Positions 38,609-50,697 are shown, counted from the first letter of the stretch. The stretch: DNA of 64,000 bases from Streptomyces camponoticapitis (GCF_014646115.1 NZ_BMMV01000008.1:62001-126000), one strand, 5' to 3'. Made by a program: numbers and translations. Notes: generated by a model not told the origin, from the sequence alone.

Positions 38609-38819
38609 CGCCCACCCCGTGGCGGTCGGGGTGCCACGCCGCTCCGCCGCCCCGTGCCGGCGGTTTCGGCGTCGCGCCCCTCCCGTGCCCCTCACTCTTC
38701 CGTCTTCGCAGATGAGGGCCTATCCGCGTCTCTACTCATCTCATGTACTAGGTACGGATACTCACGCCCCCGTTCCGGAGCTCACCCGTCCGGCCAAGTC
38801 TCTGGCTACGATCGCCTCC

Positions 38820-39428
38820 GTGTCCGTACTCCCCCTTGTCTTCACCAGTGGCTGGGCCAGCGGGATCAACGCCTATGCGGTGGTTCTCCTGTTGGGCATC
38901 TTCGGTGCGACCGGGATGACCGACGAGGTCCCCGAGTCGCTCCAGCGCACCGACGTCCTGATCGTCGTCGGCGCGCTCTTCCTCTGCGAGGCGGTGGCGG
39001 ACAAGATCCCGTACGTCGACACGGTCTGGGACTCCGTGCACACCGTGATCAGACCGGTCACGGGCGCGGTGGTCGCGGCGCTGCTCGCCGGGCAGAGCGG
39101 CTCCCTCCCGGAGATCACGGCGGGCGCGGCCGGCGGATCGACCGCTCTGGTGAGCCATCTGGTGAAGGCCGGTACGAGGATGGCGGTCAACACCTCGCCC
39201 GAGCCCTTCAGCAACATCGCGGTGAGCACCGCGGAGGACCTGGGTGTCGCCGGGATCATCACCTTCGCGATCTTCCACCCGCTCCCCGCGGCGATCGTCG
39301 CGGGCGGCCTCCTGCTGATCGGCATCGTGACCACCTTCTTCGTGGCCTCGAAGATCCGGCGGTACTGGCGGCGCAGGGCGGAGAGACGCGCGGAGCGGCG
39401 CATCGCCACGACGTGGCCGCCACTCTGA
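38820..39428 (+). CDS. DUF4126-family membrane protein
   Basis: The 202-residue protein has about five membrane helices and the DUF4126 features FTSGWASGINAYAVVLLLGI and PYVDTVWDSVHTVIRP. The basic tail RRYWRRRAERRAERR is cytoplasmic. Function unknown. The GTG at 38820 has no ribosome site but a TACGAT box ends 7 nt upstream, so the mRNA may be leaderless. A longer in-frame reading upstream lacks family similarity. Confidence 0.85.
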   Translation: MSVLPLVFTSGWASGINAYAVVLLLGIFGATGMTDEVPESLQRTDVLIVVGALFLCEAVADKIPYVDTVWDSVHTVIRPVTGAVVAALLAGQSGSLPEITAGAAGGSTALVSHLVKAGTRMAVNTSPEPFSNIAVSTAEDLGVAGIITFAIFHPLPAAIVAGGLLLIGIVTTFFVASKIRRYWRRRAERRAERRIATTWPPL

Positions 39429-39540
39429 CCGCCGCGGTCGCTGTCCCGGCGCTTGCGAGCACCGCTCCGCCGAGGCAGGCGCCGCCCGCCGAGCCTCCCG
39501 CGCGCGACCGGGGAAAAACGGGCCGCTAAGGTCCACTTCC

Positions 39541-41076
39541 ATGGCACGGATTGCGGTGATCGGCGCCGGGATGGGCGCGATGGGGGCGGCTGCCCGGCTG
39601 GCGGTGGCGGGGCACCGGGTGACGGTGTACGAGCGCTCCGCGACGTACGGCGGGGCCCTCGGCCGGTTCGAGCGGGACGGGTTCGCGTACGACACGGGGC
39701 CCGGTCTGCTGCATCTGCCGGCCGTCTACCGGGATCTGTTCGTCAAGACCGGCAGGAAGCCGCTCGAAGAGTGCGTGCGGATGACCCAGGTCGACCCGGC
39801 GAGCCGTCATGTCTTCCCGGACGGCACCGATGTGTCGCTGCCGAACGCGTCGCGCGCCGGGGTCGTCGCGGCCCTGGACGCCGCGCTCGGCGCGGGCGCG
39901 GGCGCGCGCTGGGGCGACTTCCTCGGCCGGGCGCGGGACGCCTGGGACCGGTCGCGGCGGCCTCTGCTGGAGGAGCCGTTGCGCGCGGACCGGCAGGCGC
40001 TGGGGCGCGATCCGTATCCCGCCGTCCGGCAGCGGAGGCTGCTGCGCGCGCCCCGGCTGGCGGGCACCGTCGCCGAGGTGGGGGCGTGGGAACTGGCGGA
40101 TCCGCGGCTCGCCGCGCTGCTGGAGGGGTACGCCCTGTCGTACGGGCTGGATCCGAGGCACGCCCCGGCGGGCGCGGCCCTGCTGCCGTACATGGAGCAG
40201 ACCTTCGGCAGCTGGTACGTACAGGGCGGGATGCGGGCGCTGGCGCACGCGGTGTACGAGCGGTGCCTGGAGCGCAGGGTGGAGTTCGTCTTCCACGCCG
40301 AGGTGACCGGGATCGTCGAGAAGGACGGCCGCGCGGCCGGTGTCGAGCTGGCGCCGGGAGCGTCGGCAGGCCCCTCCCCGGTCGTCGAGGCGGACCATGT
40401 GGTGGCGGGCACGGCTCCCGCCGCCCTGACGGGCCAGGAGTTGTGGCGGGACGCAGACGTACGGCCGCAGGGCGGTGGCGGGGGCGGAACACCGTCGGTC
40501 CCCGGCAGGTTCACGGTGCTGCTGGCCCTGCGGGGAGGCAGGCCTCGGGGCACGGCACACCGTACGGTGGTCCACTCCCCCGCCGGCGTCGGCGAGGCCG
40601 CCGCCGTCTTCTCCGGGCGGACGGCGGAGCGTCCCACGGTCACGGTGCTGCGGCCCGACGATCCGACGGCGCGTCCGGACGACGGGCACGAGGCGGTCAC
40701 CGTCACGGCGACCGTCGCACCGCAGGGTCCGGTGGACTGGAGGGACCCGGGGCTGCGTGAGCGGTACGCCGATGTCCTCGTGGAGGTGGCGGGCGCCGCC
40801 GTGCCTCAGCTGCGGGAGCGGCTGCGCTGGCGGGAGGTCCGTACTCCGGCGGACACGGCTGACCGGACCGGGGCGCGCGGCGGTTCGGTGCCCGCGCCGT
40901 CGCTGGCCGGAGCCGAAGGCCGGCTGCTGCATCCGGCGAACACCACGCGGCTGCCGGGGCTGTATCTCGTCGGCGGCGAGGCGCACCCGGGCGGCGGGCT
41001 GGCACACGCCGGGATGTCGGGGGCGCTGGTCGCCGGGCTGATCGTCGAGGGCGCGGACTTCCGCGGCTCGCGCTGA
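39541..41076 (+). CDS. CrtI/phytoene-desaturase-like FAD oxidoreductase
   Basis: The 511-residue flavoprotein starts with the FAD-binding motif IAVIGAGMGAMGAAARLAVAG, then VTVYERSATYGGALGRF and DTGPGLLHLP. The C-terminal FAD motif is GLYLVGGEAHPGGGLAHAGMSGALVAG. It resembles phytoene desaturase/carotenoid isomerase and retinol-saturase-like proteins. No crtB or crtE lies in the window, so the substrate is open. It has a weak ribosome site (AAGG). Confidence 0.85.
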   Translation: MARIAVIGAGMGAMGAAARLAVAGHRVTVYERSATYGGALGRFERDGFAYDTGPGLLHLPAVYRDLFVKTGRKPLEECVRMTQVDPASRHVFPDGTDVSLPNASRAGVVAALDAALGAGAGARWGDFLGRARDAWDRSRRPLLEEPLRADRQALGRDPYPAVRQRRLLRAPRLAGTVAEVGAWELADPRLAALLEGYALSYGLDPRHAPAGAALLPYMEQTFGSWYVQGGMRALAHAVYERCLERRVEFVFHAEVTGIVEKDGRAAGVELAPGASAGPSPVVEADHVVAGTAPAALTGQELWRDADVRPQGGGGGGTPSVPGRFTVLLALRGGRPRGTAHRTVVHSPAGVGEAAAVFSGRTAERPTVTVLRPDDPTARPDDGHEAVTVTATVAPQGPVDWRDPGLRERYADVLVEVAGAAVPQLRERLRWREVRTPADTADRTGARGGSVPAPSLAGAEGRLLHPANTTRLPGLYLVGGEAHPGGGLAHAGMSGALVAGLIVEGADFRGSR

Positions 41077-41139
41077 CCCGCTCCGCCGCCGCGTGAACTC
41101 AGCCGAAGCGGGCGGGAGTTGAGCGCCCGTCAGGGGAGG

Positions 41140-42159
41140 TCAGTAACGGTAGCGCTGCTCGTCGTAGTTGGGGTCGTAGCCGTACTGCTGGGGTTCCTGC
41201 TGCGGCATCGGGGGGACGTTCTCACCCTCGCGCTGCTGCGGGACCCAGACCCCGCCGGGCGGCGTCTCCGCGCCGTACTCGGGCTGGGCGCTCTGGCCGT
41301 TCTGGTCGCCGTAGGGGTCGGCGTACTGCTGCTGGCCGCCGTAGCCGTCGTACGAGCCGTAGGACTCGCCGCCGGTGGTCGCGCCGCTGTACGGGTCGGT
41401 GTAGGCGGCGTACTGCTGCTGCCCCGTGCCGTAGTCGTACTGCCCGCCCTGGCCGTTCTGCGCCGCGTACGGGTCCTGTTGGGCGCCGTACGCGTCCTGG
41501 CCGCCGTACACGTCCTGGCCCTGGCTCGCGTACGGGTCAGGGGCCGCGTAGACGTCGGAGGTGCCGTATCCGTCCTGGGGGCCCTGGCCTTGGCCGGCGT
41601 ACGCGTCGTGACCGGCGTAGGCGTCCTGGCCCGCCGGCGCGTCGTAACCGTGGTACGGGTCGTAGTCGCCGTACTGGGTCGCCTGGTAGGCGGCGTCGCT
41701 GTACACGCCGTACTGCCCGGTCTCGTCCGGCATGGGCTCCGGCTCGTAGACGGAGGCGGCGTACGGGGGCTCGTCGGGGACGGGACCGGCGGCCTCCGCG
41801 AGGTTCGCGGCGACAGGTTGGTACTCCAAGTCCGAGACTTCCAGGCTCGGTTCGCGGACCTCGGCCTCACCGCCGCCGGCCCTGCGGCGCCGGCTGGCGC
41901 CGGGGCTGCCGCCGATCGCCCAGCCGGTGGAGAAGCCGCGGCGGAACGAGAGCGTCACATAGGTCTGGCCGACCGCGAACGCGATCGCGCCGACCGCGAT
42001 GACCGGGACGGAGGCGAGCAGGACACCCAGCACCACGCCGACGAAACCGGTGAAGGCGAGAAGCCGCCAACGGAGCCGCGCCTTGTACTGGAGCAGTACT
42101 TCGCCCAGCAGCCACAGCGCGACGATGCCGAACGCGATGTAGAGGACCGTCCAGCCCAT
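41140..42159 (-). CDS. membrane protein with Tyr/Gln/Gly-rich low-complexity tail
   Basis: The 339-residue protein has one N-terminal helix (3-23) and a second hydrophobic hairpin (33-66), then a basic/acidic linker (85-110). About 200 residues of low-complexity sequence follow, dominated by Tyr, Gly, Gln, Asp, Pro and Ala in units such as YDAYAGQ, DPYAAQ and YGGQQQY. It ends YGYDPNYDEQRYRY. The tail resembles prion-like or condensate-forming segments and some actinobacterial envelope proteins. No domain is recognised there. The ATG at 42159 has GGAGAGGGG upstream. Confidence 0.85.
   Translation of the reverse strand: MGWTVLYIAFGIVALWLLGEVLLQYKARLRWRLLAFTGFVGVVLGVLLASVPVIAVGAIAFAVGQTYVTLSFRRGFSTGWAIGGSPGASRRRRAGGGEAEVREPSLEVSDLEYQPVAANLAEAAGPVPDEPPYAASVYEPEPMPDETGQYGVYSDAAYQATQYGDYDPYHGYDAPAGQDAYAGHDAYAGQGQGPQDGYGTSDVYAAPDPYASQGQDVYGGQDAYGAQQDPYAAQNGQGGQYDYGTGQQQYAAYTDPYSGATTGGESYGSYDGYGGQQQYADPYGDQNGQSAQPEYGAETPPGGVWVPQQREGENVPPMPQQEPQQYGYDPNYDEQRYRY
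41150..41700. repeat. imperfect repeats encoding the Tyr/Gln/Gly-rich tail
   Basis: Codons for Tyr-Gly-Gln-Asp blocks recur at irregular 12- to 24-bp intervals. The repeats are degenerate at the DNA level, which suggests selection on amino-acid composition more than recent duplication. Confidence 0.55.
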
Positions 42160-42210
42160 GCCCGCCCCTCTCCTGCGGTCACCGCCCCGGAGCGGGGCGG
42201 GTACGACCGG

Positions 42211-43128
42211 TCACGACTGCTCGTGCAGTCCGAGATTCTCGTAGATTTCGAGCGTCGCCGTGGAGTTGTTGAGTGTAATGAAGTGGAGTCCGGGAACACC
42301 CTCCGCGCGCAGCGTCGCGCAGAACTCCGTCGCGTACTCGATACCGATGGAGCGTACAGCGGCGGGATCGTCCTTGACGGAGAGGATCCGCTCTTTCAGC
42401 GCCTGGGGCAGCGAGGCGTTGCTGAGCTGCGAGAAGCGCTCGATCTGCCGGACGTTGGTGACCGGCATGATCTCCGGGATGATCGGCGTGTCGCAGCCCG
42501 TGGCCGCGACCTTGTCCCGCAGCCGCAGATAGTCCTCCGGGTCGAAGAACATCTGGGTGATCGCGTAGTCGGCGCCGGCACGGCACTTGGCCACGAAGTG
42601 CCGGATGTCGCTCTCCCAGTCGGACGAGCGCGGGTGCATCTCGGGGAAGGCCGCGACGCCGACGCAGAAGTCGCCGGACTCCTTGATCAGGCGGACGAGA
42701 TCGGCCGCGTACCGCACGCCCTCGGGGTGCTTGACCCACTCGCCCATGGGGTCGCCGGGCGGGTCTCCGCGCACGGCCAGGATGTTCCTGATCCCGGCGT
42801 CCGCGTACTGGCCGATCATGTTGCGCAGCTCCGCGACCGAGTGGTTCACGGCGGTGAGGTGGGCGACCGGGATGAGCGTGGTGTCGGAGGCGATGCGCTG
42901 GGTCGCCTTGACCGTCCCGGCCCGCGTGGAACCGCCCGCGCCGTAGGTCACGGAGACGAAGCTCGGGCCGACCGCCTCGACCCGGCGCAGCGCGTTCCAG
43001 AGATTGCGCTCGCCTTTCTCCGTCTTGGGCGCCCAGAATTCGAACGAGTACGACAGTTTGCCGGTCGCAAGCAGGTCACGCACCGTACGGGCGTGATCCG
43101 TCCTGGTCGAAGCTGTGCCAAGGGCCAT
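42211..43128 (-). CDS. metF: 5,10-methylenetetrahydrofolate reductase
   Basis: MetF reduces methylene-THF to 5-methyl-THF for methionine synthesis. The 305-residue FAD-dependent TIM barrel shows [62 protein letters not shown] and [10 protein letters not shown]. It has no ribosome site; a TTGGGT-N17-TAGCCT promoter ends 6 nt before the ATG, so the transcript is probably leaderless. Confidence 0.96.
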   Translation of the reverse strand: MALGTASTRTDHARTVRDLLATGKLSYSFEFWAPKTEKGERNLWNALRRVEAVGPSFVSVTYGAGGSTRAGTVKATQRIASDTTLIPVAHLTAVNHSVAELRNMIGQYADAGIRNILAVRGDPPGDPMGEWVKHPEGVRYAADLVRLIKESGDFCVGVAAFPEMHPRSSDWESDIRHFVAKCRAGADYAITQMFFDPEDYLRLRDKVAATGCDTPIIPEIMPVTNVRQIERFSQLSNASLPQALKERILSVKDDPAAVRSIGIEYATEFCATLRAEGVPGLHFITLNNSTATLEIYENLGLHEQS

Positions 43129-43134
43129 ACCCGA

Positions 43135-43163
43135 AGGCTATCGAGGCTGCGGCGATCACCCAA
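43135..43163 (-). promoter_or_regulatory. candidate metF promoter (leaderless start)
   Basis: On the minus strand TTGGGT (43163-43158) and TAGCCT (43140-43135) are spaced by 17 nt. Six bases separate the -10 box from the metF ATG, so transcription and translation would begin at the same base. Confidence 0.65.
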
Positions 43164-43282
43164 CCAGAGCAGGGCGATTTGTCCACTTCACACCATCCCT
43201 GTCCATCCCTCGGACGGTAAGGCCACCGAAGATCGGGGACGGACGGGTGCGCGCGCCCGGCGCCGGGGGTCGGGCGCCGGTG

Positions 43283-43942
43283 TCAGGCGACCCGGTCGCG
43301 CACGCGCTTGGCGAGACCGGCCGCCGCCATGGCCGGATCGTCCGCCTCCGTCAGGGCCCTGACGACCACGACCCGGCGGGCCCCGGCGTCCAGTACCTCG
43401 TCGAGATTGCCCGCGTCGATCCCGCCGATCGCGAACCACGGACGCCGGGTGGACAGCGACGCCGCGTACCGCACGAGGTCGAGCCCGGGCGCGTGCCGGC
43501 CGGGCTTGGTGGGGGTGGGCCAGCAGGGACCGGTGCAGAAGTAGTCCACCCCGGGCTCACCGGCCGCCGCCATCGCCTCGGCCTCGGAGTGCGTGGAGCG
43601 GCCGATCAGCAGCTCCGTACCGAGGATGGCGCGGGCGGCGGACACGGGCAGGTCGCCCTGGCCCAGATGCAGCACGTCGGAGCCGATGGCGTGCGCCACG
43701 TCCGCCCGGTCGTTCACGGCGAGGAGCTTGCCGTGGCGCCGGCAGGCGTCGGCGAAGACCTGGAGGTGGTCCAGCTCCTCCGCCGCCTCCATGCCCTTGT
43801 CACGCAGCTGCACGATGTCCACACCGGAGGAGAGGACGGCGTCCAGGAACTCGGGGAGATCCCCCTGGCGCTTCCGCGCGTCGGTGCACAGATAGAGCCG
43901 GGCGTCGGACAGCAGATCGAGTGCGCTGGGCGCTGCGGGCAT
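43283..43942 (-). CDS. thiE: thiamine-phosphate synthase
   Basis: ThiE joins the pyrimidine (HMP-PP) and thiazole (ThzP) parts to give thiamine phosphate. The 219-residue TIM barrel shows [64 protein letters not shown] and [15 protein letters not shown]. The ATG at 43942 follows GGGGGAG. It stands apart from the thiO-S-G operon and has no TPP riboswitch of its own within the 102-nt gap upstream. Confidence 0.95.
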   Translation of the reverse strand: MPAAPSALDLLSDARLYLCTDARKRQGDLPEFLDAVLSSGVDIVQLRDKGMEAAEELDHLQVFADACRRHGKLLAVNDRADVAHAIGSDVLHLGQGDLPVSAARAILGTELLIGRSTHSEAEAMAAAGEPGVDYFCTGPCWPTPTKPGRHAPGLDLVRYAASLSTRRPWFAIGGIDAGNLDEVLDAGARRVVVVRALTEADDPAMAAAGLAKRVRDRVA

Positions 43943-43991
43943 GCGGGTCTCCCCCGTCGGATCGGTGTCTGTCGGATCGGTTCTCCGGGAC

Positions 43992-44031
43992 GGCCGTACG
44001 CGGGGCGGAGCGCCCCGTCCCGCGTACGGCC
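43992..44031 (-). terminator. terminator after the Rv2175c-like gene
   Basis: A perfect 13-bp outer stem (43992-44004 with 44019-44031) with further inner pairing lies just beyond the stop codon of the 44045-44410 gene and before thiE. Confidence 0.75.
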
Positions 44032-44044
44032 GGTGGTGGTGTCG

Positions 44045-44410
44045 TCAGACGGCGAGCGCCTGAGCGCGGCGCTTCACCTCCGTACCGCGATTCTCGCTGA
44101 GGGCCTGCGCGGGCGTGCCCGGCAGGGACGGGTCGGGAGTGAAGAGCCACTCGAGCATCTCTTCGTCGGTGAAGCTGTCGTCCCTCAGGAGCGTCAAGGT
44201 CCCGGCGAGCCCCTTGACGACCTTGTTGCCGTCGATGAAGGCGGCCGGCACCTGAAGCGCGCGGTTCTCCCCGCGGCGCACGGCGATCAGCGTGCCTTCC
44301 TTCACCAGCTGACGCACACGCGTCACCTCGATATCCAGCATCTCGGCGATATCAGGCAGGTGAAGCCATGCAGGGACGAGAGCATCGATCTTTGCGTCAA
44401 TCTCAGTCAC
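44045..44410 (-). CDS. Rv2175c-like winged-helix DNA-binding protein
   Basis: The 121-residue protein matches the Rv2175c family: LPDIAEMLDIEVTRVRQLVKEGTLIAVRRGENRAL forms an N-terminal helix-turn-helix (about 18-50), with a conserved C-terminal part (FIDGNKVVKGLAGTLTLL). In Mycobacterium tuberculosis the homologue is phosphorylated by the kinase PknL and this alters DNA binding. Here a PASTA Ser/Thr kinase lies 4 kb away. The GTG at 44410 has no clear ribosome site. Confidence 0.88.
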   Translation of the reverse strand: MTEIDAKIDALVPAWLHLPDIAEMLDIEVTRVRQLVKEGTLIAVRRGENRALQVPAAFIDGNKVVKGLAGTLTLLRDDSFTDEEMLEWLFTPDPSLPGTPAQALSENRGTEVKRRAQALAV

Positions 44411-44524
44411 AGGACAAGCCTGCCATCCCGGACTGACAGTCGGAAGCCGAGCCGGGCACCGAACGGGTCACCGAACCCCCGCGTCAGCCTGGGGATGACA
44501 GCGCGGGAGCGGGATCGGCGGAGG

Positions 44525-45745
44525 TCAGAGAACCGTCGATTTCAGCGGTACGGCGGGGTCGGCGGCCCGCTCGGTGTCGATCCGCGCGCCCGCCGCGACG
44601 AGCTTGCGGCCCTGCGCCAGATCACGCGGCCGGCCGACGGTCATCAGCGCCACCAGCGCCTCGTCACGCAGCCACAGGACCGACCAGGCGGCGGTCGCCG
44701 GGTCGCCGCGCCACAGCAGCGTGTCGGCCCGGGCGTGGTGGCCCGCGTACTGCACGAAGCGGCCGAACTGCTCGGACCAGAAGTACGGCACCGGGTCGTA
44801 CGGCTCGTGCGCCTCCCCCACGATGTCGGCGGCGACCGTACGCGGCCCCTGGAGCGCGTTGTCCCAGTGGTGCACCAGCAGCCGCTCGCCGTAGCGGGCC
44901 GACGGGAACGAGGCGCAGTCCCCGACCGCGTACACATCGGCCCGTGAGGTGCGCAGCCTGTCGTCGGCGGTGACGGCTCCCTCGGGGCCGGTCGCGATGC
45001 CGGAGCCCGCAAGCCAGGCCGTCGCGGGCCGGGCGCCGATGCCGACGACGACGGCGTCCGCGGCCAGCTCGCGGCCGTCGGCGAGGACCACCGTGCCGGG
45101 CCCCACGCCCGCCACGCGCGCGTGGGTGAGGAGTTCCGCGCCGCTCTCGGCGTACCAGTCCCCCATCGGAGTGGCGACCTCGGCCGGCAGGGCGCCGACG
45201 AGCGGACGGTCCGCGGCCTCGACGACGGTCACGGCGCAGTCGGCCTCCCTGGCGGCGGTGGTGAACTCGGCGCCGATCCAGCCCGCGCCGACCACGACAA
45301 CGTGGTTCCGGCGGTCCAGGACGGGGCGCAGCCGCGCGGCGTCGTCGAGGGTGCGCAGCAGATGGACACCGGGCACGTCCTCCGTACCGGGGAGTGTGAC
45401 CGGTTCGGCGCCGGTGGCGATGACGAGTACGTCGTACGGGACCGGTCCCGCCGCCGTGTCCACCTCGTGGTCGTCGGGGCGTACGCCGGTCACTTCGAGC
45501 CCCAGCCGCAGTTCCACGGAGAGTGCGTCGAAGTCCACGTCGAAGGCCGAACTCTCCGCCGTCCCAAGGAGGACGGCCTTGGAGAGTGGGGGCCGGTCGT
45601 AGGGCCGGTGGGGCTCGGCTCCGATGAGGGTGACGGGGCCGCCGTATCCCAGTTCGCGCAGTGCGACGGCGGTCTGCACGCCCGCCATGCCCGCGCCGAC
45701 GACGACGGTGCGCCGCCCGTCCGCCTGCTTCCGCTGCTCGTTCAC
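44525..45745 (-). CDS. ferredoxin-reductase-like FAD/NAD(P)-dependent oxidoreductase
   Basis: The 406-residue flavoprotein has two dinucleotide motifs: TVVVGAGMAGVQTAVALRELG (13-33, FAD) and VVVVGAGWIGAEFTTAARE (about 147-165, NAD(P)H). VYAVGDCASFPS is the C-terminal FAD motif. It resembles ferredoxin/rubredoxin reductases of oxygenase systems (e.g. BphA4/CamA type), ending with a reductase C-terminal domain. No partner ferredoxin or P450 is adjacent. The GTG at 45745 has AAGGTGAT upstream. It diverges from the thiO operon. Confidence 0.9.
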   Translation of the reverse strand: MNEQRKQADGRRTVVVGAGMAGVQTAVALRELGYGGPVTLIGAEPHRPYDRPPLSKAVLLGTAESSAFDVDFDALSVELRLGLEVTGVRPDDHEVDTAAGPVPYDVLVIATGAEPVTLPGTEDVPGVHLLRTLDDAARLRPVLDRRNHVVVVGAGWIGAEFTTAAREADCAVTVVEAADRPLVGALPAEVATPMGDWYAESGAELLTHARVAGVGPGTVVLADGRELAADAVVVGIGARPATAWLAGSGIATGPEGAVTADDRLRTSRADVYAVGDCASFPSARYGERLLVHHWDNALQGPRTVAADIVGEAHEPYDPVPYFWSEQFGRFVQYAGHHARADTLLWRGDPATAAWSVLWLRDEALVALMTVGRPRDLAQGRKLVAAGARIDTERAADPAVPLKSTVL

Positions 45746-45867
45746 CCGATCACCTTAAGGACCCGGCCGGGACGACGACTCCCCCGGCGACTCCCTTACA
45801 GGGCAAGGGGACCGGGGGTTACCCTGACCCGGAAGCACTTATCGGCAGTAGCGAACAAGAGACTTCA

Positions 45868-45966
45868 CACCTCGCGGGAGCCCGTACGCACCGGGCTGAG
45901 AGGGAGGCTGACGCGGCCTCCGACCGTACGAACCTGATCCGGGTCATGCCGGCGAAGGGAGGAGCT
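45868..45966 (+). promoter_or_regulatory. TPP (THI-box) riboswitch
   Basis: The conserved TPP aptamer elements are present: GGGCTGAGAGGGA (45893-45905), CCGTACGAACCTGATCCGGG (45924-45943) and the closing TCATGCCGGCGAAGGGAG. The 3' end contains the likely ribosome site of thiO (GGGAGGAG), so TPP binding probably blocks translation. It controls thiO-thiS-thiG. Confidence 0.95.
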
Positions 45967-45974
45967 GGACGCCC

Positions 45975-48357
<2,383 letters not shown>

Positions 48358-48385
48358 CGGAACTCTGACGGGGGCCCAAGGCGCA

Positions 48386-48414
48386 CCGGGGGAGGGCGGC
48401 CGGAAGTCCCCCGG
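48386..48414 (+). terminator. hairpin after thiG
   Basis: Arms CCGGGGGA (48386-48393) and TCCCCCGG (48407-48414) form an 8-bp stem 29 nt past the stop codon. Probable terminator of the thi operon. Confidence 0.5.
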
Positions 48415-48522
48415 CCGATTGCCGCGATGTGGTGTGGGTGCTGTCACAAGACGGCTCCATTGAGGCGTCCCGCCTCACCCGGGGCTGCGGGAGTGCCGGT
48501 GGCGGCTCGTAGACTCGGCCGG

Positions 48523-50694
48523 GTGGATACGACGCTCAGGGACCCTCTTGTCGGGCAGGTGCTCGACGGCCGTTACCGCGTCGACGGGCGCATCGCCGTC
48601 GGCGGCATGGCCACGGTCTACCGCGCTGTCGACACCCGGCTCGACCGGGTCCTGGCCCTGAAGGTGATGCACCCGGCGCTGGCGACCGACTCGGTCTTCG
48701 TGGAGCGCTTCATCCGCGAGGCCAAGTCCGTGGCGCGGCTGGCGCACCCCAACGTGGTGGGGGTCTTCGACCAGGGCGCCGAGGGTGCGTACGTGTATCT
48801 GGCGATGGAGTACGTGGAGGGCTGCACGCTGCGGGACGTCCTGCGCGAGCGCGGCGCCCTCCAGCCGCGTGCCGCCCTCGACATCCTGGAGCCGATGCTG
48901 GCCGCGCTGGGCGCCGCGCACCGGGCCGGCTTCATCCACCGGGACATCAAGCCGGAGAACGTCCTGATAGGGGACGACGGCCGGGTGAAGGTCGCCGACT
49001 TCGGTCTCGTACGGGCCATCGGCTCGGTCACCGACACCACGGGCACGATCCTCGGCACGGTCTCCTATCTCGCCCCGGAGCAGATCGAGTACGGCACCTC
49101 CGACACCCGGGTCGACGTGTACGCGTGCGGTGTCGTCCTGCACGAGATGCTGACCGGCGCCAAGCCCCACGGCGGGGACACCCCCGCGCAGGTGCTCTAC
49201 CTCCATCTGAACGAGGACGTGCCCGCGCCGTCCGCCGCGGTGCCCGGAATGGCGATCGGGCTGGACGAGCTGGTCGCGGCGGCCACCGCCCGCGATCCTG
49301 AGGCCCGCCCCGAGGACGCGGTGGCGCTCCTCGCGATGACCCGGCGGACACGCGCGGCGCTCGACGACGCGCAGCTGGACGCGATGCCGCCGCAGGCCAC
49401 GACGGCCACGGAGAAGACCACCTCGGCCCCGGCCGGGACCAAGGACAGCGCGGGCGGCGCGAGCGCGGGCGGCGCCTCGGAGCCGTCCCAGGACAGCCAC
49501 GACAGCATCGACGGCGGGGCCGGCCGCGCGCAGGACGCCTCCCTGGCCTCGTACGCCCCCTCCGCCGGTGCCCCGGCCACCCGTACGGCTGATGGGCCCG
49601 GCGACGGCTCCGACGACCGTACGAGCGTGATTCCGCGCCTTGTCCGCTCCCAGGTCGCGCCCGACGGATCCGGTGCGCCCGACCCGGCCGCCTCCCTGGG
49701 GGACGACCAGGTCCGCCGCACCAGCCGGCTCACGATGCCGCCCCCCGGACCGCCTGCCCCTCCGCAGCGTCCACCGGTGCGCCGCCGGGCCGGACGCAGC
49801 GCCTCAGGGCCCCGCAGGGGCATCGTCGCGATCGTGGTGGGCGCGCTGCTGGTGCTCGGTGTGGGCGTCGGTGTCTGGTACATCAACTCCGGGCAGTTCA
49901 CCCGCGTCCCCTCCGTCCTCGGCCAGACCGAGCAGGTCGCGAAGAAGCGCCTCGGCGACGCGGGGCTGGACGCGAAGGTCGAGAAGGACTTCAGCGGGAC
50001 GTTCGAGCGCGGCACGGTGATGCGCACCGACCCCGAGCCCCGTTCTCGGATAAGGGGCAACGGGTCGGTGACCCTCGTGATCTCCCGCGGCCCGGAGATC
50101 GTGCGGGTCCCGGATCTGGCGGGCAAGTCGCTGGCCGACGCCAAGGACGCGCTGAAGGAGGCCGGGCTGGCGCCCGGCGTCATCACCCGCTCCTTCGACC
50201 AGGAGACCGGCCAGGGCGACATCATCCGCACCCAGCCGAAGGCGGGGACGGAGCTGCGGCCCGACGCGGGGGTGGCGCTGGTCGTCAGCAAGGGCAGCCC
50301 GGTCCACATGCCCGACGTGACGGGTCAGCCGGAGGAGGAGGCGACCGCCTCCCTGGAAGACGCCGGACTCGATGTGAAGATCGCGGCCGAGCGCGTCAAC
50401 TCCCCCGAGGACGAGGGGTCGGTGGCCAAGCAGTCCGCGAAGGAGGGCACCAGGCTCGCCCGGGGCGACAGCGTCACGCTGACCATCTCCAAGGGCCCGC
50501 GGATGATCGCCGTCCCGGATGTCACGGGCAGGTCGATTGACGCCGCCAGGACCGAGCTGTCCGAGGCGGGCTTCGAGGTGAAGGTCGACCGGAGCTTCCC
50601 GTTCCTGGACGACACCGTCTCGAAGCAGTCCGTCGAGGGCGGCGAGGAAGCCCCCGAGGGCAGCACCATCACCCTCACGACCAAGGGAATCTGA
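48523..50694 (+). CDS. PASTA-domain Ser/Thr protein kinase
   Basis: The 723-residue receptor-type kinase has an N-terminal Hanks kinase domain (about 15-275). The ATP loop is IAVGGMATVYRA, the ATP-binding lysine is Lys47 (ALKVMH), the catalytic loop is HRDIKPENVL, then DFGLVR and APEQIEY. A Ser/Ala/Pro-rich juxtamembrane region, one helix (about 433-455) and four extracytoplasmic PASTA repeats (462-723) follow. PASTA domains bind muropeptides or lipid II. Linkage with an Rv2175c homologue suggests a PknL-type role; that is inferred. The GTG at 48523 lies 7 nt after a TAGACT box and has no ribosome site, so it is probably leaderless. Confidence 0.94.
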   Translation: MDTTLRDPLVGQVLDGRYRVDGRIAVGGMATVYRAVDTRLDRVLALKVMHPALATDSVFVERFIREAKSVARLAHPNVVGVFDQGAEGAYVYLAMEYVEGCTLRDVLRERGALQPRAALDILEPMLAALGAAHRAGFIHRDIKPENVLIGDDGRVKVADFGLVRAIGSVTDTTGTILGTVSYLAPEQIEYGTSDTRVDVYACGVVLHEMLTGAKPHGGDTPAQVLYLHLNEDVPAPSAAVPGMAIGLDELVAAATARDPEARPEDAVALLAMTRRTRAALDDAQLDAMPPQATTATEKTTSAPAGTKDSAGGASAGGASEPSQDSHDSIDGGAGRAQDASLASYAPSAGAPATRTADGPGDGSDDRTSVIPRLVRSQVAPDGSGAPDPAASLGDDQVRRTSRLTMPPPGPPAPPQRPPVRRRAGRSASGPRRGIVAIVVGALLVLGVGVGVWYINSGQFTRVPSVLGQTEQVAKKRLGDAGLDAKVEKDFSGTFERGTVMRTDPEPRSRIRGNGSVTLVISRGPEIVRVPDLAGKSLADAKDALKEAGLAPGVITRSFDQETGQGDIIRTQPKAGTELRPDAGVALVVSKGSPVHMPDVTGQPEEEATASLEDAGLDVKIAAERVNSPEDEGSVAKQSAKEGTRLARGDSVTLTISKGPRMIAVPDVTGRSIDAARTELSEAGFEVKVDRSFPFLDDTVSKQSVEGGEEAPEGSTITLTTKGI

Positions 50695-50697
50695 GGC

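Noticed and set aside
38745..38770. GTACTAGGTAC as a MacR box
   Set aside because: MacR recognises TGAGTACnnGTACTCA; this has wrong spacing and flanks.
44411..44424. Leaderless start for the Rv2175c-like gene
   Set aside because: The sequence 6 nt upstream is CAGGCT, not TANNNT, and no -35 box fits.
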